From Euryarchaeota archaeon UBA226 (lineage in GTDB: Archaea > Thermoplasmatota > Poseidoniia > Poseidoniales > Poseidoniaceae), in the NCBI GenBank assembly GCA_002505935.1, contig DAWL01000156.1, positions 1 to 6,996 of the forward strand: a DNA stretch of 6,996 nt. The letters are read 5' to 3'. The translations under genes were made by a program, and so were the position numbers. The number at the start of each line of letters is the position of its first letter. Within the stretch, counting starts at the first letter, position 1. Below are positions 1 through 5,308 of the stretch, in pieces. The notes under the pieces are model-generated. The model did not search any database. It was given only the letters and a program-made list of their open reading frames with translations, and had not been told where the DNA came from.

Positions 1-706
1 TCAAAGATTGCACGTTGAAGATGGTAGGATTCACCCCAACGTTGGACATTCAGGTGTCAAGGTCATTTCCATGGCTTTCCTACTAGAGGATGAGGATACT
101 CCCGTAGTTTGGCGAGGGCCAATCAAGTTGGGTGCGATTCAACAGTTCATTGCCGATGTGGAATGGGGCATACTGGACCATCTAATCATCGACTTCCCAC
201 CTGGGACCAGTGATGAACCATTGACTGTCGCTCAGAGCCTTCCCGACATAGATGGTATCGTTATCGTCACCACGCCTCAGGATGTCGCATTGTTGGATAG
301 TCGCAAGTCTATATCATTCGCAAAGACACTGAATGTCCCAGTATTAGGAGTGGTCGAGAATATGAGCGGTTACACCGTTCGTGGTAAGGCTGAGGCTGGA
401 AGTATGATCGAAGTTCAAGGACCTGGAGGAAAGATGGTTGAAGCACCTGTGGATACTGATGGAAATTGGTCTGCAACCCTTGACATCTTCAAGAGCGGTG
501 GTGGAAAGATGACCGCTGAGAGTTTGCAAGTGCCTTTCCTCGGCGCCCTACCATTTGACCCTGGAGTCGTGCGCGGAGGGGATGATGGTGTGCACCGCAT
601 AGTAGCAGACCCAGCGGGTGAAAGTGCCAAGGCCTTTGCAGCGGTAGTTGAGTCGATAACAGGACAATTGTCCGAAGATGATGATGTTGGCGTCAACATC
701 ATCTGA
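1..706 (+). CDS. Mrp/NBP35 (ApbC)-family P-loop ATPase, 3' part, atypical and cysteine-free
   Basis: This family assembles or carries Fe-S clusters in the cytosol, using a deviant Walker ATPase dimer. The reading frame is open to the left edge (Gln-Arg precede the TTG at 8), so the N-terminus with the Walker A loop lies outside the window, and that TTG is not taken as the start. Visible family signatures are VVWRGP (about 104-121), the switch II/Walker B motif DFPPGTSD (from 191), TTPQDVALLDSRK (from about 269), PVLGVVENMSGY (to about 373), VPFLGALPFDP and GGDDG (to about 588). The segment between MSGY and DIFKSGGG normally carries the CXXC that holds the bridging cluster. Here it is about 36 residues with no cysteine, and the visible 234 residues contain none at all. 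The insertion resembles bacterial Ig-like repeats (GKAEAGS, then VDTDGNWSATL). The gene ends in TGA and is followed 9 nt later by the DUF971 gene, probably in one operon. Family assignment is secure; whether it still carries a cluster is doubtful. Confidence 0.9.
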   Translation, partial: QRLHVEDGRIHPNVGHSGVKVISMAFLLEDEDTPVVWRGPIKLGAIQQFIADVEWGILDHLIIDFPPGTSDEPLTVAQSLPDIDGIVIVTTPQDVALLDSRKSISFAKTLNVPVLGVVENMSGYTVRGKAEAGSMIEVQGPGGKMVEAPVDTDGNWSATLDIFKSGGGKMTAESLQVPFLGALPFDPGVVRGGDDGVHRIVADPAGESAKAFAAVVESITGQLSEDDDVGVNII

Positions 707-712
707 GGTGAT
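705..712 (+). promoter_or_regulatory. Strong ribosome binding site deciding a TTG start
   Basis: GAGGTGAT is fully complementary to the archaeal 16S 3' end (AUCACCUC core). It overlaps the TGA of the Mrp gene and sits 7 nt (from GAGG) before TTG at 716. The ATG at 711 is followed at once by an in-frame TGA, so TTG is the only sensible start for the next gene. Confidence 0.75.
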
Positions 713-715
713 GTT

Positions 716-1066
716 TTGAGCGAGATACCGAAATTACTGGAATTGGAGCGCACCGAAGAAAATGCTATTCTGCGTTGGCAAGATGGAAGTGAGCACACCA
801 TTTCATGGCGTGATGTAAGATATTATTGTCCATGTGCTAAATGTGCTCCAAATCGCGATGATGAAGATAGTGCGACCGAGTTACGCCGCATGGTAGAATC
901 CCATGTTCTTGAGAAGCCAACGGTGCGAGCGGTGGGAAGATATGCTCTGACTTTTGAATGGAGTGAAGGCTGCAGCAGCGGAATCCATCGATTTGAACGC
1001 CTATGGGAAATCGCCAATGGCACAGATCCTGATCATGGTAAACCATACGTTCATGGAGCATGGTGA
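716..1066 (+). CDS. DUF971 (gamma-butyrobetaine hydroxylase N-terminal-like) domain protein
   Basis: This is a single-domain protein of 116 residues and matches the DUF971/GBBH-like N-terminal family along its whole length. Seen motifs: LRWQDGSEHTISW (residues 19-31), YYCPCAKC (36-43), VGRYALTFEWSEG (73-85), SGIHRFERLWEIA (88-100). In the GBBH-type enzymes this domain binds zinc through CXCXXC plus a histidine. Here C38, C40 and C43 are present, but the usual His of the WSDGH motif is Cys (C86), giving a possible four-cysteine site. In HCF101 a DUF971 domain is fused behind an Mrp ATPase; here it is a separate gene 9 nt downstream of an Mrp gene, so joint action in Fe-S or metal transfer is a good inference. 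The start is TTG at 716, fixed by the strong ribosome binding site. No signal peptide or membrane segment is seen, so it should be cytosolic. The biochemical role of the stand-alone domain is not established. Confidence 0.9.
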   Translation: MSEIPKLLELERTEENAILRWQDGSEHTISWRDVRYYCPCAKCAPNRDDEDSATELRRMVESHVLEKPTVRAVGRYALTFEWSEGCSSGIHRFERLWEIANGTDPDHGKPYVHGAW

Positions 1067-1092
1067 CCGCTTTAGATCAACCCCCCCGAAAA

Positions 1093-1111
1093 CTCACACC
1101 ATAGGTGTGAG
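1093..1111. repeat. Perfect inverted repeat, 8-bp arms, 3-nt spacer
   Basis: CTCACACC and GGTGTGAG are separated by ATA in the 98-nt gap between the DUF971 gene and the PAP2 gene. A run of seven C (1081-1087) precedes it. No T-run follows, so it is not a typical intrinsic terminator. It could be a protein-binding dyad or an RNA hairpin at the end of the Mrp-DUF971 transcript. No convincing TATA box for the next gene is seen in this gap. Confidence 0.5.
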
Positions 1112-1153
1112 GCGGGCATAGGCTTGAAGCGTAGAATACTTGCGAGGCGCTCT

Positions 1154-1157
1154 GAGG
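1154..1157 (+). promoter_or_regulatory. Ribosome binding site for a TTG start
   Basis: GAGG lies 7 nt before TTG at 1165. An in-frame TGA at 1153-1155 blocks any upstream extension, so TTG 1165 is the first possible start and gives a complete first membrane helix. Confidence 0.6.
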
Positions 1158-1164
1158 ACCAGAC

Positions 1165-3267
1165 TTGACCGATGGCATCTACCTTACTTGGATCACCATG
1201 GCTTTGGCCGGTGGAGTCATTCTGATTCCATTGTTCAAGCCGCCTTGGGCCAAGGCAAATCTGCGCGCATTCAACGACATGTTCCGTCGATATTGGCTGC
1301 ATATCCTGCTAGTATTCCTGATTTTCTTTTGGAAGGATACCTTCGACACTTTGGATCGAATATTCATGGCAAATACCCAGTTGGAGATGACATCATGGGT
1401 CTATGCAATCGAGGGAGACTTGGTGCTCTGGGTTCAACAAGCCTTTGAAGCCCAGTGGCTGACTGTTTCACTTACCCATTTGTATGTCTCAGGATATCTG
1501 ATGGTAGTCTATGTTAGCATCGTTTACTTCTGTTACTTCAATGATAGGTTCATGGCAGACAGGGTATCACTCTGCGTATTTTTCATCTATGCTCTCGCAC
1601 TTCCGTTCTATCTCTTCTTCAATGTCAGGGTGACAGGAGATCACATCCCTGAGATGCAGACGCTAGCATATGATTTGACTCCGGAAATCAATGATTGGTT
1701 CGAGCGAATAGATCCGTTCACAAATGGGATGCCTAGTTTGCATATTGGAATACCATTTGGAGTATGGTTATGCATTGTTAGATGGGACGAAGATAATCGT
1801 TGGGCCAAGTATCGAAATTTCTTGTTGGGATACATAATTCTGACAGCATTTAGCATCGTCTATCTCGGGATTCATTGGTTCGTCGATATCATCGGTGGAA
1901 TGGTGATTGCTGCATTAGCATTGAAACTCGCTGAACGATATCATAAACCGGTATGGTCCGTACTTGATGAACGCACCCTCAACGCTAGATTGGCCACGAT
2001 ATTCACCCGACCAAATAGGGTCAAGTGGTGGATTTCTTCGCGCTCTCGAAAGTTGGCAAGAGCGATTAGGCATCCTTCAAGTCACGAAACTGGGTGGGCC
2101 ATATTCATCGTTGTAATGATGACTACTAGCATCATCGTCTGGGATATGACCCATCGTGATTTGCCAGTTACTGGTGTTGAGGCATCCGTGGGGGTTTCGG
2201 CTGCAGATGGTTGGTTGGTCAGTTTGGATAACCGCTCAGAAGAGGGATTTGTAGTCGTTGCAGTAGATTTAGCAGTTCCAGATGAATCACATATTATTCC
2301 GCACCCGTTGCTTGATGTCGATACATTATACGATACGGCGGGGAATATGGTTGCAGTTGCCAATGCCAGTGAGTTATGGGTCATGAATCTCGAGGAATTA
2401 GCGAATGAACCGGTTGTTCTTGCGGTCTCTGAACCCAGTTTCCTGAAGATTGCAGAGTTGGGAACTGGCGAGACGGTAATCGTACTGGTTGAGGCCGGGG
2501 TGTTGAGAGCGGTTGCATTTGATGGCACGGAAGTGGAGACGCCGCAATTGGCTGATGAACAAATCTTTGTGCTCAATATAGCGGTCGATGACAATAGGCT
2601 CGCAGTTGTATTCAGTGACAATGCTACCAAGGTTAGAGTAGGGCAGATTGGAACCCAAGGGTTCGTGGAACATGCTGTCAATTTCACTGCACCGATTAGT
2701 GAGGATGAGACCTTGCTAAGTTGGGGATATGTCCTCGATGAAGAGAATGCGACTGTTGTCGATATGGATATCGATGACAAGTGGTTGGCAGTGACTGTCA
2801 ATGTAACAGCAACAGATCGTTTGGTTTTGGTCGACTTAGAAAGCGGACAGAGTAGATTGTTGTCAGACCCCAAGTATCCTGCGCATGACCCTGTATTGGG
2901 ACATGGCCTAGTAGTCTGGGCCTCATTGTGGCATTTGAATCCAGTTCAACCCAGTGAGCAATTTGAGGACCATGAGATTTGGTATCACGATCTGTCTAAG
3001 AATTTGACAGAACGATTGACAGAAGACCTGCGAGACCAACGCAACCCTTTGGTCACTGAAGATCATATCATTTGGCAAGAGATGGAGGGTGACAAGGTTA
3101 CCGCTACCAAGGTCCACCCACGTGAGGTTGAATTGCAACCCTATTCATCGACAGCATTACAATTGGCTGTTTTAGTGTTGATTCCGTTGGTTTGTTTCCA
3201 CATCTGGAAACGTAGTACTGAACTGAAGATTCAAGAGTCAGAATCGCTCAAGTCAAACGGGGATTGA
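1165..3267 (+). CDS. PAP2/IPC-synthase-like membrane protein fused to an exported beta-propeller-like domain
   Basis: The protein has 700 residues. The N-terminal part (1-256) has about seven hydrophobic segments (near 5-24, 43-57, 101-125, 134-153, 193-207, 219-235, 238-256) and PAP2 motifs: NVRVTGD (153-159) in the motif 1 place, PSLH (190-193), and SIVYLGIHWFVD (230-241) with H237 and D241. The arginine after Ser in the classic SR-X5-H-X3-D motif is Ile231. This and the PSLH form point to the Aur1/inositol-phosphorylceramide-synthase-like branch, so a lipid phosphatase or a phospho-head-group transferase are both possible. A very basic stretch (about 275-305) should be cytoplasmic. A helix at 310-328 then leads to about 320 residues of beta-strand-rich sequence whose last units resemble TolB/WD-type blades (SGQSRLLSD; TEDHIIWQE), and a final helix at 664-681 ends in a basic tail. 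By the positive-inside rule the propeller is outside. The 3' end overlaps nadA by 15 nt, tail to tail. The substrate is unknown. Confidence 0.85.
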   Translation: MTDGIYLTWITMALAGGVILIPLFKPPWAKANLRAFNDMFRRYWLHILLVFLIFFWKDTFDTLDRIFMANTQLEMTSWVYAIEGDLVLWVQQAFEAQWLTVSLTHLYVSGYLMVVYVSIVYFCYFNDRFMADRVSLCVFFIYALALPFYLFFNVRVTGDHIPEMQTLAYDLTPEINDWFERIDPFTNGMPSLHIGIPFGVWLCIVRWDEDNRWAKYRNFLLGYIILTAFSIVYLGIHWFVDIIGGMVIAALALKLAERYHKPVWSVLDERTLNARLATIFTRPNRVKWWISSRSRKLARAIRHPSSHETGWAIFIVVMMTTSIIVWDMTHRDLPVTGVEASVGVSAADGWLVSLDNRSEEGFVVVAVDLAVPDESHIIPHPLLDVDTLYDTAGNMVAVANASELWVMNLEELANEPVVLAVSEPSFLKIAELGTGETVIVLVEAGVLRAVAFDGTEVETPQLADEQIFVLNIAVDDNRLAVVFSDNATKVRVGQIGTQGFVEHAVNFTAPISEDETLLSWGYVLDEENATVVDMDIDDKWLAVTVNVTATDRLVLVDLESGQSRLLSDPKYPAHDPVLGHGLVVWASLWHLNPVQPSEQFEDHEIWYHDLSKNLTERLTEDLRDQRNPLVTEDHIIWQEMEGDKVTATKVHPREVELQPYSSTALQLAVLVLIPLVCFHIWKRSTELKIQESESLKSNGD

Positions 3268-4404
3268 AAGCATCCTGTCGAGAGCGGTTTTTGCATTCTC
3301 TGCAATCTCTTCGGGAACAATGATTCTGTTGGCTTCTTCACCAGCCTCGATTCTTTGTAGGACATCGAGAAGATATGTGGGGTGTATCATGTACATCGTT
3401 GAGCATGGGCAGACCATTGGGTCTAGACATTCGATTTCCTTGCCTGGATGTTGGTCGTTCAATCTCTTGACCATGTTAATTTCTGTTCCAACTCCGATTC
3501 TACTACCGCTTGGTGCTTCTTCCACGTAGCGCTTGATGAACTCGGTCGAACCGACTGCATCGCTGGCATCTACAACTTCTCTGGTACATTCTGGATGAAC
3601 CACTACCAACGCTTCAGGATCTTGTTCTCTCAGCGCTTCTATTTGCCCAGTGTTGAAGCGTCGGTGGACACTGCAGTAGCCGTGCCAAAGGATGATTCGA
3701 GATTTCTTCAAAGCATCCCAATCGGGGAAATCATCTGGGCTCCAGATCGCCATTTCATCTTCTTGTAGACCCATTGCTAGGCCGGTGTTTCGACCGAGGT
3801 GCTGGTCTGGGAAGAACAGAACTTTGCCATTAGGTCCAGCCTTGTCAAAAGCCCAATCCAAGATTCCTGCGGCATTGGATGATGTGCAGACAATACCACC
3901 ATGGGCGCCGACAAAGGATTTCAGTTCGGCGCTGGAGTTCATGTAAGTGACTGGGACCAAATATGATTCACTTTCCTCAGCAGGTGCATTTTGGTCAGCT
4001 CTAGTTATTGGATCAGATAGACCCAGTCCGGGAATCAATTGCTGCCAACAATCCTCAACCTGCTCTAGATTAGCCATATCTGCCATGCTGCATCCTGCTC
4101 TCAGATTGGGTAGCGAAACCTTCTGTTCGTCTCGACTCAGTATGTCGGCAGATTCAGCCATGAAGTGTACTCCGCAGAATACGATATTCTCGGCTTTGGA
4201 TTCGCTTGCCATTCTTGATAGAAGAAAGGAATCCCCCAATAGATCAGCGTGTTGGACAATACTGTCCCTTTGGTAATGGTGTCCTAGGATTATCAGGTCA
4301 TCTCCCATTCTTTGTTTGATGGCATCTATGGCCTGATGCATTTCTTCCTCAGACATGTCACCACCAGTGGCGTTCAAGTCGCACATAGGCAGATTGAGAG
4401 TCAT
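3253..4404 (-). CDS. nadA: Quinolinate synthase A
   Basis: NadA condenses iminoaspartate with dihydroxyacetone phosphate to quinolinate in de novo NAD synthesis, using a [4Fe-4S] cluster in the cytosol. From ATG at 4404 the protein has 383 residues. Motifs in order: ILGHHYQ (39-45), VFCGVHFMAESADIL (75-89) with cluster Cys77, GIVCTSSNA (170-178) with Cys173, FPDQHLGRNT (198-207), WHGYCSVH (240-247), HPEC (270-273), VGTEINMVKRL (305-315) and MVCPCSTMYMIHP (330-342). The third cluster ligand is probably Cys332, with Cys334 and Cys326 nearby. The start was chosen because GAGG lies 6 nt upstream and family similarity begins just after it. The frame stays open further upstream, but that part is antisense to bud32. 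The gene is divergent from bud32 and convergent with the PAP2 gene. No nadB or nadC is in the window. NadA identity is near certain. Confidence 0.97.
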   Translation of the reverse strand: MTLNLPMCDLNATGGDMSEEEMHQAIDAIKQRMGDDLIILGHHYQRDSIVQHADLLGDSFLLSRMASESKAENIVFCGVHFMAESADILSRDEQKVSLPNLRAGCSMADMANLEQVEDCWQQLIPGLGLSDPITRADQNAPAEESESYLVPVTYMNSSAELKSFVGAHGGIVCTSSNAAGILDWAFDKAGPNGKVLFFPDQHLGRNTGLAMGLQEDEMAIWSPDDFPDWDALKKSRIILWHGYCSVHRRFNTGQIEALREQDPEALVVVHPECTREVVDASDAVGSTEFIKRYVEEAPSGSRIGVGTEINMVKRLNDQHPGKEIECLDPMVCPCSTMYMIHPTYLLDVLQRIEAGEEANRIIVPEEIAENAKTALDRMLSIPV

Positions 4405-4410
4405 CTCATC

Positions 4411-4414
4411 CCTC
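4411..4414 (-). promoter_or_regulatory. Ribosome binding site of nadA
   Basis: On the minus strand this reads GAGG, 6 nt before ATG at 4404. It supports this start over the much longer open frame that continues to 4713. Confidence 0.6.
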
Positions 4415-4478
4415 AAGTAAAGCCCTGAGGGCGATGCCTTTGAAGCCATCCCCTCTACGGATTGATGGCGGGAGTGCG

Positions 4479-5150
4479 ATGTTGTGGAAGGATGAGGGCC
4501 TGTTGCATCTTGGTGCAGAGGCTGAGGTTCGTTCAGGAATCTGGCTTGGTATATCTGCGGTGAAGAAGAAACGCTTGCCAAGAACTTGGAGACATCCTGA
4601 TTTAGATCGCACTTTGACTCGTAGGAGATTAGAGGCTGAATGTCGGGCAATGCGCCGTTTGAGTGCTTGTGAAATTCGGATTCCAGCCTTACTACAACTG
4701 GATCGAGCGACACATACCATGGTCATGAGTCGTTTACCAGGAAGTCCATTGATCGAGTTGTTGAGAGAAGGTGTTGATGATGCATCAGCAATGCTATCCA
4801 AAGTTGGAGGGATGATTAGACAGATGCATCGCCAAGGAGTTGTGCATGGTGACCTTTCGACAAACAACATCCTGTGGAGTGAGGAGGAACCTGCATTGGT
4901 TGACCTCGGTTTGTCTCGATTGACTACAGAGATTGAGCATTTCGGAATAGATCTACATGTCCTTCAGGAGATTCTGAGTGGCAGCCACCCTGAGTACGAA
5001 GATGCAATGTCTGCGGTTGAATCAGGTTATCTTGCATTTGATGAAGCGGCAGGTCCTACTCCAGATAGTAGTGGAGGGGCTTTGCCTAGTGCAGAACAGG
5101 TGATTAAGAGGCTGGAAGATATTCGCAGTAGAGTTAGGTATCACGGCTGA
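4479..5150 (+). CDS. bud32: Bud32 (PRPK-type) kinase/ATPase of the KEOPS complex
   Basis: Bud32 is the ATPase subunit that supports Kae1 in making N6-threonylcarbamoyl-adenosine at position 37 of ANN-reading tRNAs. From ATG at 4479 the protein has 223 residues, the usual length for a stand-alone archaeal Bud32. Seen: GAEA (12-15) in the nucleotide loop, VKKKRLPRTWRHPDLD (28-43) with the ATP-binding lysine, the catalytic loop HGDLSTNN (123-130) with D125 and N130, metal-binding DLGLS (142-146; usually DFGLS), GIDLHVLQ (156-163), and the typical basic end RSRVRYHG. ATG at 4434 is in the same frame and would add 15 residues, but GAEA normally lies within about a dozen residues of the N-terminus. 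Both starts have poorly spaced ribosome binding sites. In many archaea Bud32 is fused to Kae1; here it is separate and no kae1 is in the window. It diverges from nadA, leaving 74 nt for both promoters; no clear TATA box is seen there. Confidence 0.93.
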   Translation: MLWKDEGLLHLGAEAEVRSGIWLGISAVKKKRLPRTWRHPDLDRTLTRRRLEAECRAMRRLSACEIRIPALLQLDRATHTMVMSRLPGSPLIELLREGVDDASAMLSKVGGMIRQMHRQGVVHGDLSTNNILWSEEEPALVDLGLSRLTTEIEHFGIDLHVLQEILSGSHPEYEDAMSAVESGYLAFDEAAGPTPDSSGGALPSAEQVIKRLEDIRSRVRYHG

Positions 5151-5189
5151 TCACAGGGTGCAGAGTGAGCGGTAATTTTCTCACGCACA
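5151..5189. repeat. 39-nt direct repeat, left copy
   Basis: It begins with TCACAGGGTGCAGAGTGAGC directly after the bud32 stop codon and continues with GG(T)AATTTTCTCA(C)GCACA. It differs from the right copy (6950-6988) at only two positions. TCAC (5151-5154) and GTGA (5165-5168) can pair around the loop AGGGTGCAGA; the longer arm present in the right copy is missing here because coding sequence abuts it. Confidence 0.85.
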
Positions 5190-5224
5190 AGTTAAATTTT
5201 GATTTGTGCTTAATGAGCACAAAT
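5185..5224. repeat. Triple half-site: GCACAA / TTGTGC / AGCACAA
   Basis: GCACAA (5185-5190) is followed by TTGTGCT (5204-5210) and AGCACAA (5216-5222). The last two lie within a perfect 9-bp stem, ATTTGTGCT (5202-5210) and AGCACAAAT (5216-5224), with a 5-nt loop TAATG. The first and second can form an alternative 6-bp stem. The same order recurs at 6889-6924. The site lies between the convergent bud32 and membrane-protein genes, so termination in either direction is one possible role. Confidence 0.75.
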
Positions 5225-5228
5225 AGAG

Positions 5229-5246
5229 CCCTTGTGTTCGCAAGGG
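5229..5246. repeat. Inverted repeat CCCTTG/CAAGGG
   Basis: Perfect 6-bp arms around TGTTCG. It is the second hairpin in the 158-nt gap between two convergent genes. On the minus strand it comes before the 9-bp hairpin at 5202-5224, which is followed by an A/T-rich stretch (5191-5200). A compound terminator for the gene ending at 5309 is a reasonable inference. Confidence 0.5.
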
Positions 5247-5269
5247 ACCCTATGTATCACCCGTGCAGG

Positions 5270-5289
5270 AACGGTAGCGCTGTATCGTT
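5270..5289. repeat. Inverted repeat AACGGTA/TATCGTT
   Basis: Seven-pair stem including one G-T wobble, with loop GCGCTG. An overlapping alternative, CCGT (5261-5264) with ACGG (5271-5274), encloses GCAGGA. It lies 19 nt beyond the stop of the minus-strand membrane gene. Role unknown; it may be part of the 3' structure of that transcript. Confidence 0.4.
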
Positions 5290-5308
5290 AGCCAATCGAC
5301 AACTGAAT

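Noticed and set aside
1093..1130. Intrinsic terminator after the DUF971 gene
   Set aside because: The hairpin is perfect but is followed by GC-rich sequence with no T-tract.
1140..1448. Short plus-strand frame overlapping the start of the PAP2 gene
   Set aside because: It is a shifted frame of the first PAP2 helices and has no family resemblance.
2082..2873. Minus-strand open frame of 263 codons inside the PAP2-propeller gene
   Set aside because: Low-complexity Ser/Thr-rich translation, fully antisense to a gene with clear domain structure.
4405..4478. Divergent promoter pair between nadA and bud32
   Set aside because: Promoters must be close by, but I could not find a convincing TATA-like box for either gene in this 74-nt gap.
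4405..4713. 103-residue N-terminal extension of nadA in the same open frame
   Set aside because: It is antisense to bud32, has no similarity to NadA, and a good ribosome binding site precedes the ATG at 4404.
4406..4870. Minus-strand open frame of 154 codons
   Set aside because: Antisense to bud32 and overlaps the nadA upstream region; no recognisable protein features.
5229..5250. TTCGCAA as a possible tRNA T-loop
   Set aside because: The flanking bases do not form a 5-bp T-stem, and no acceptor or anticodon arm can be drawn around it.
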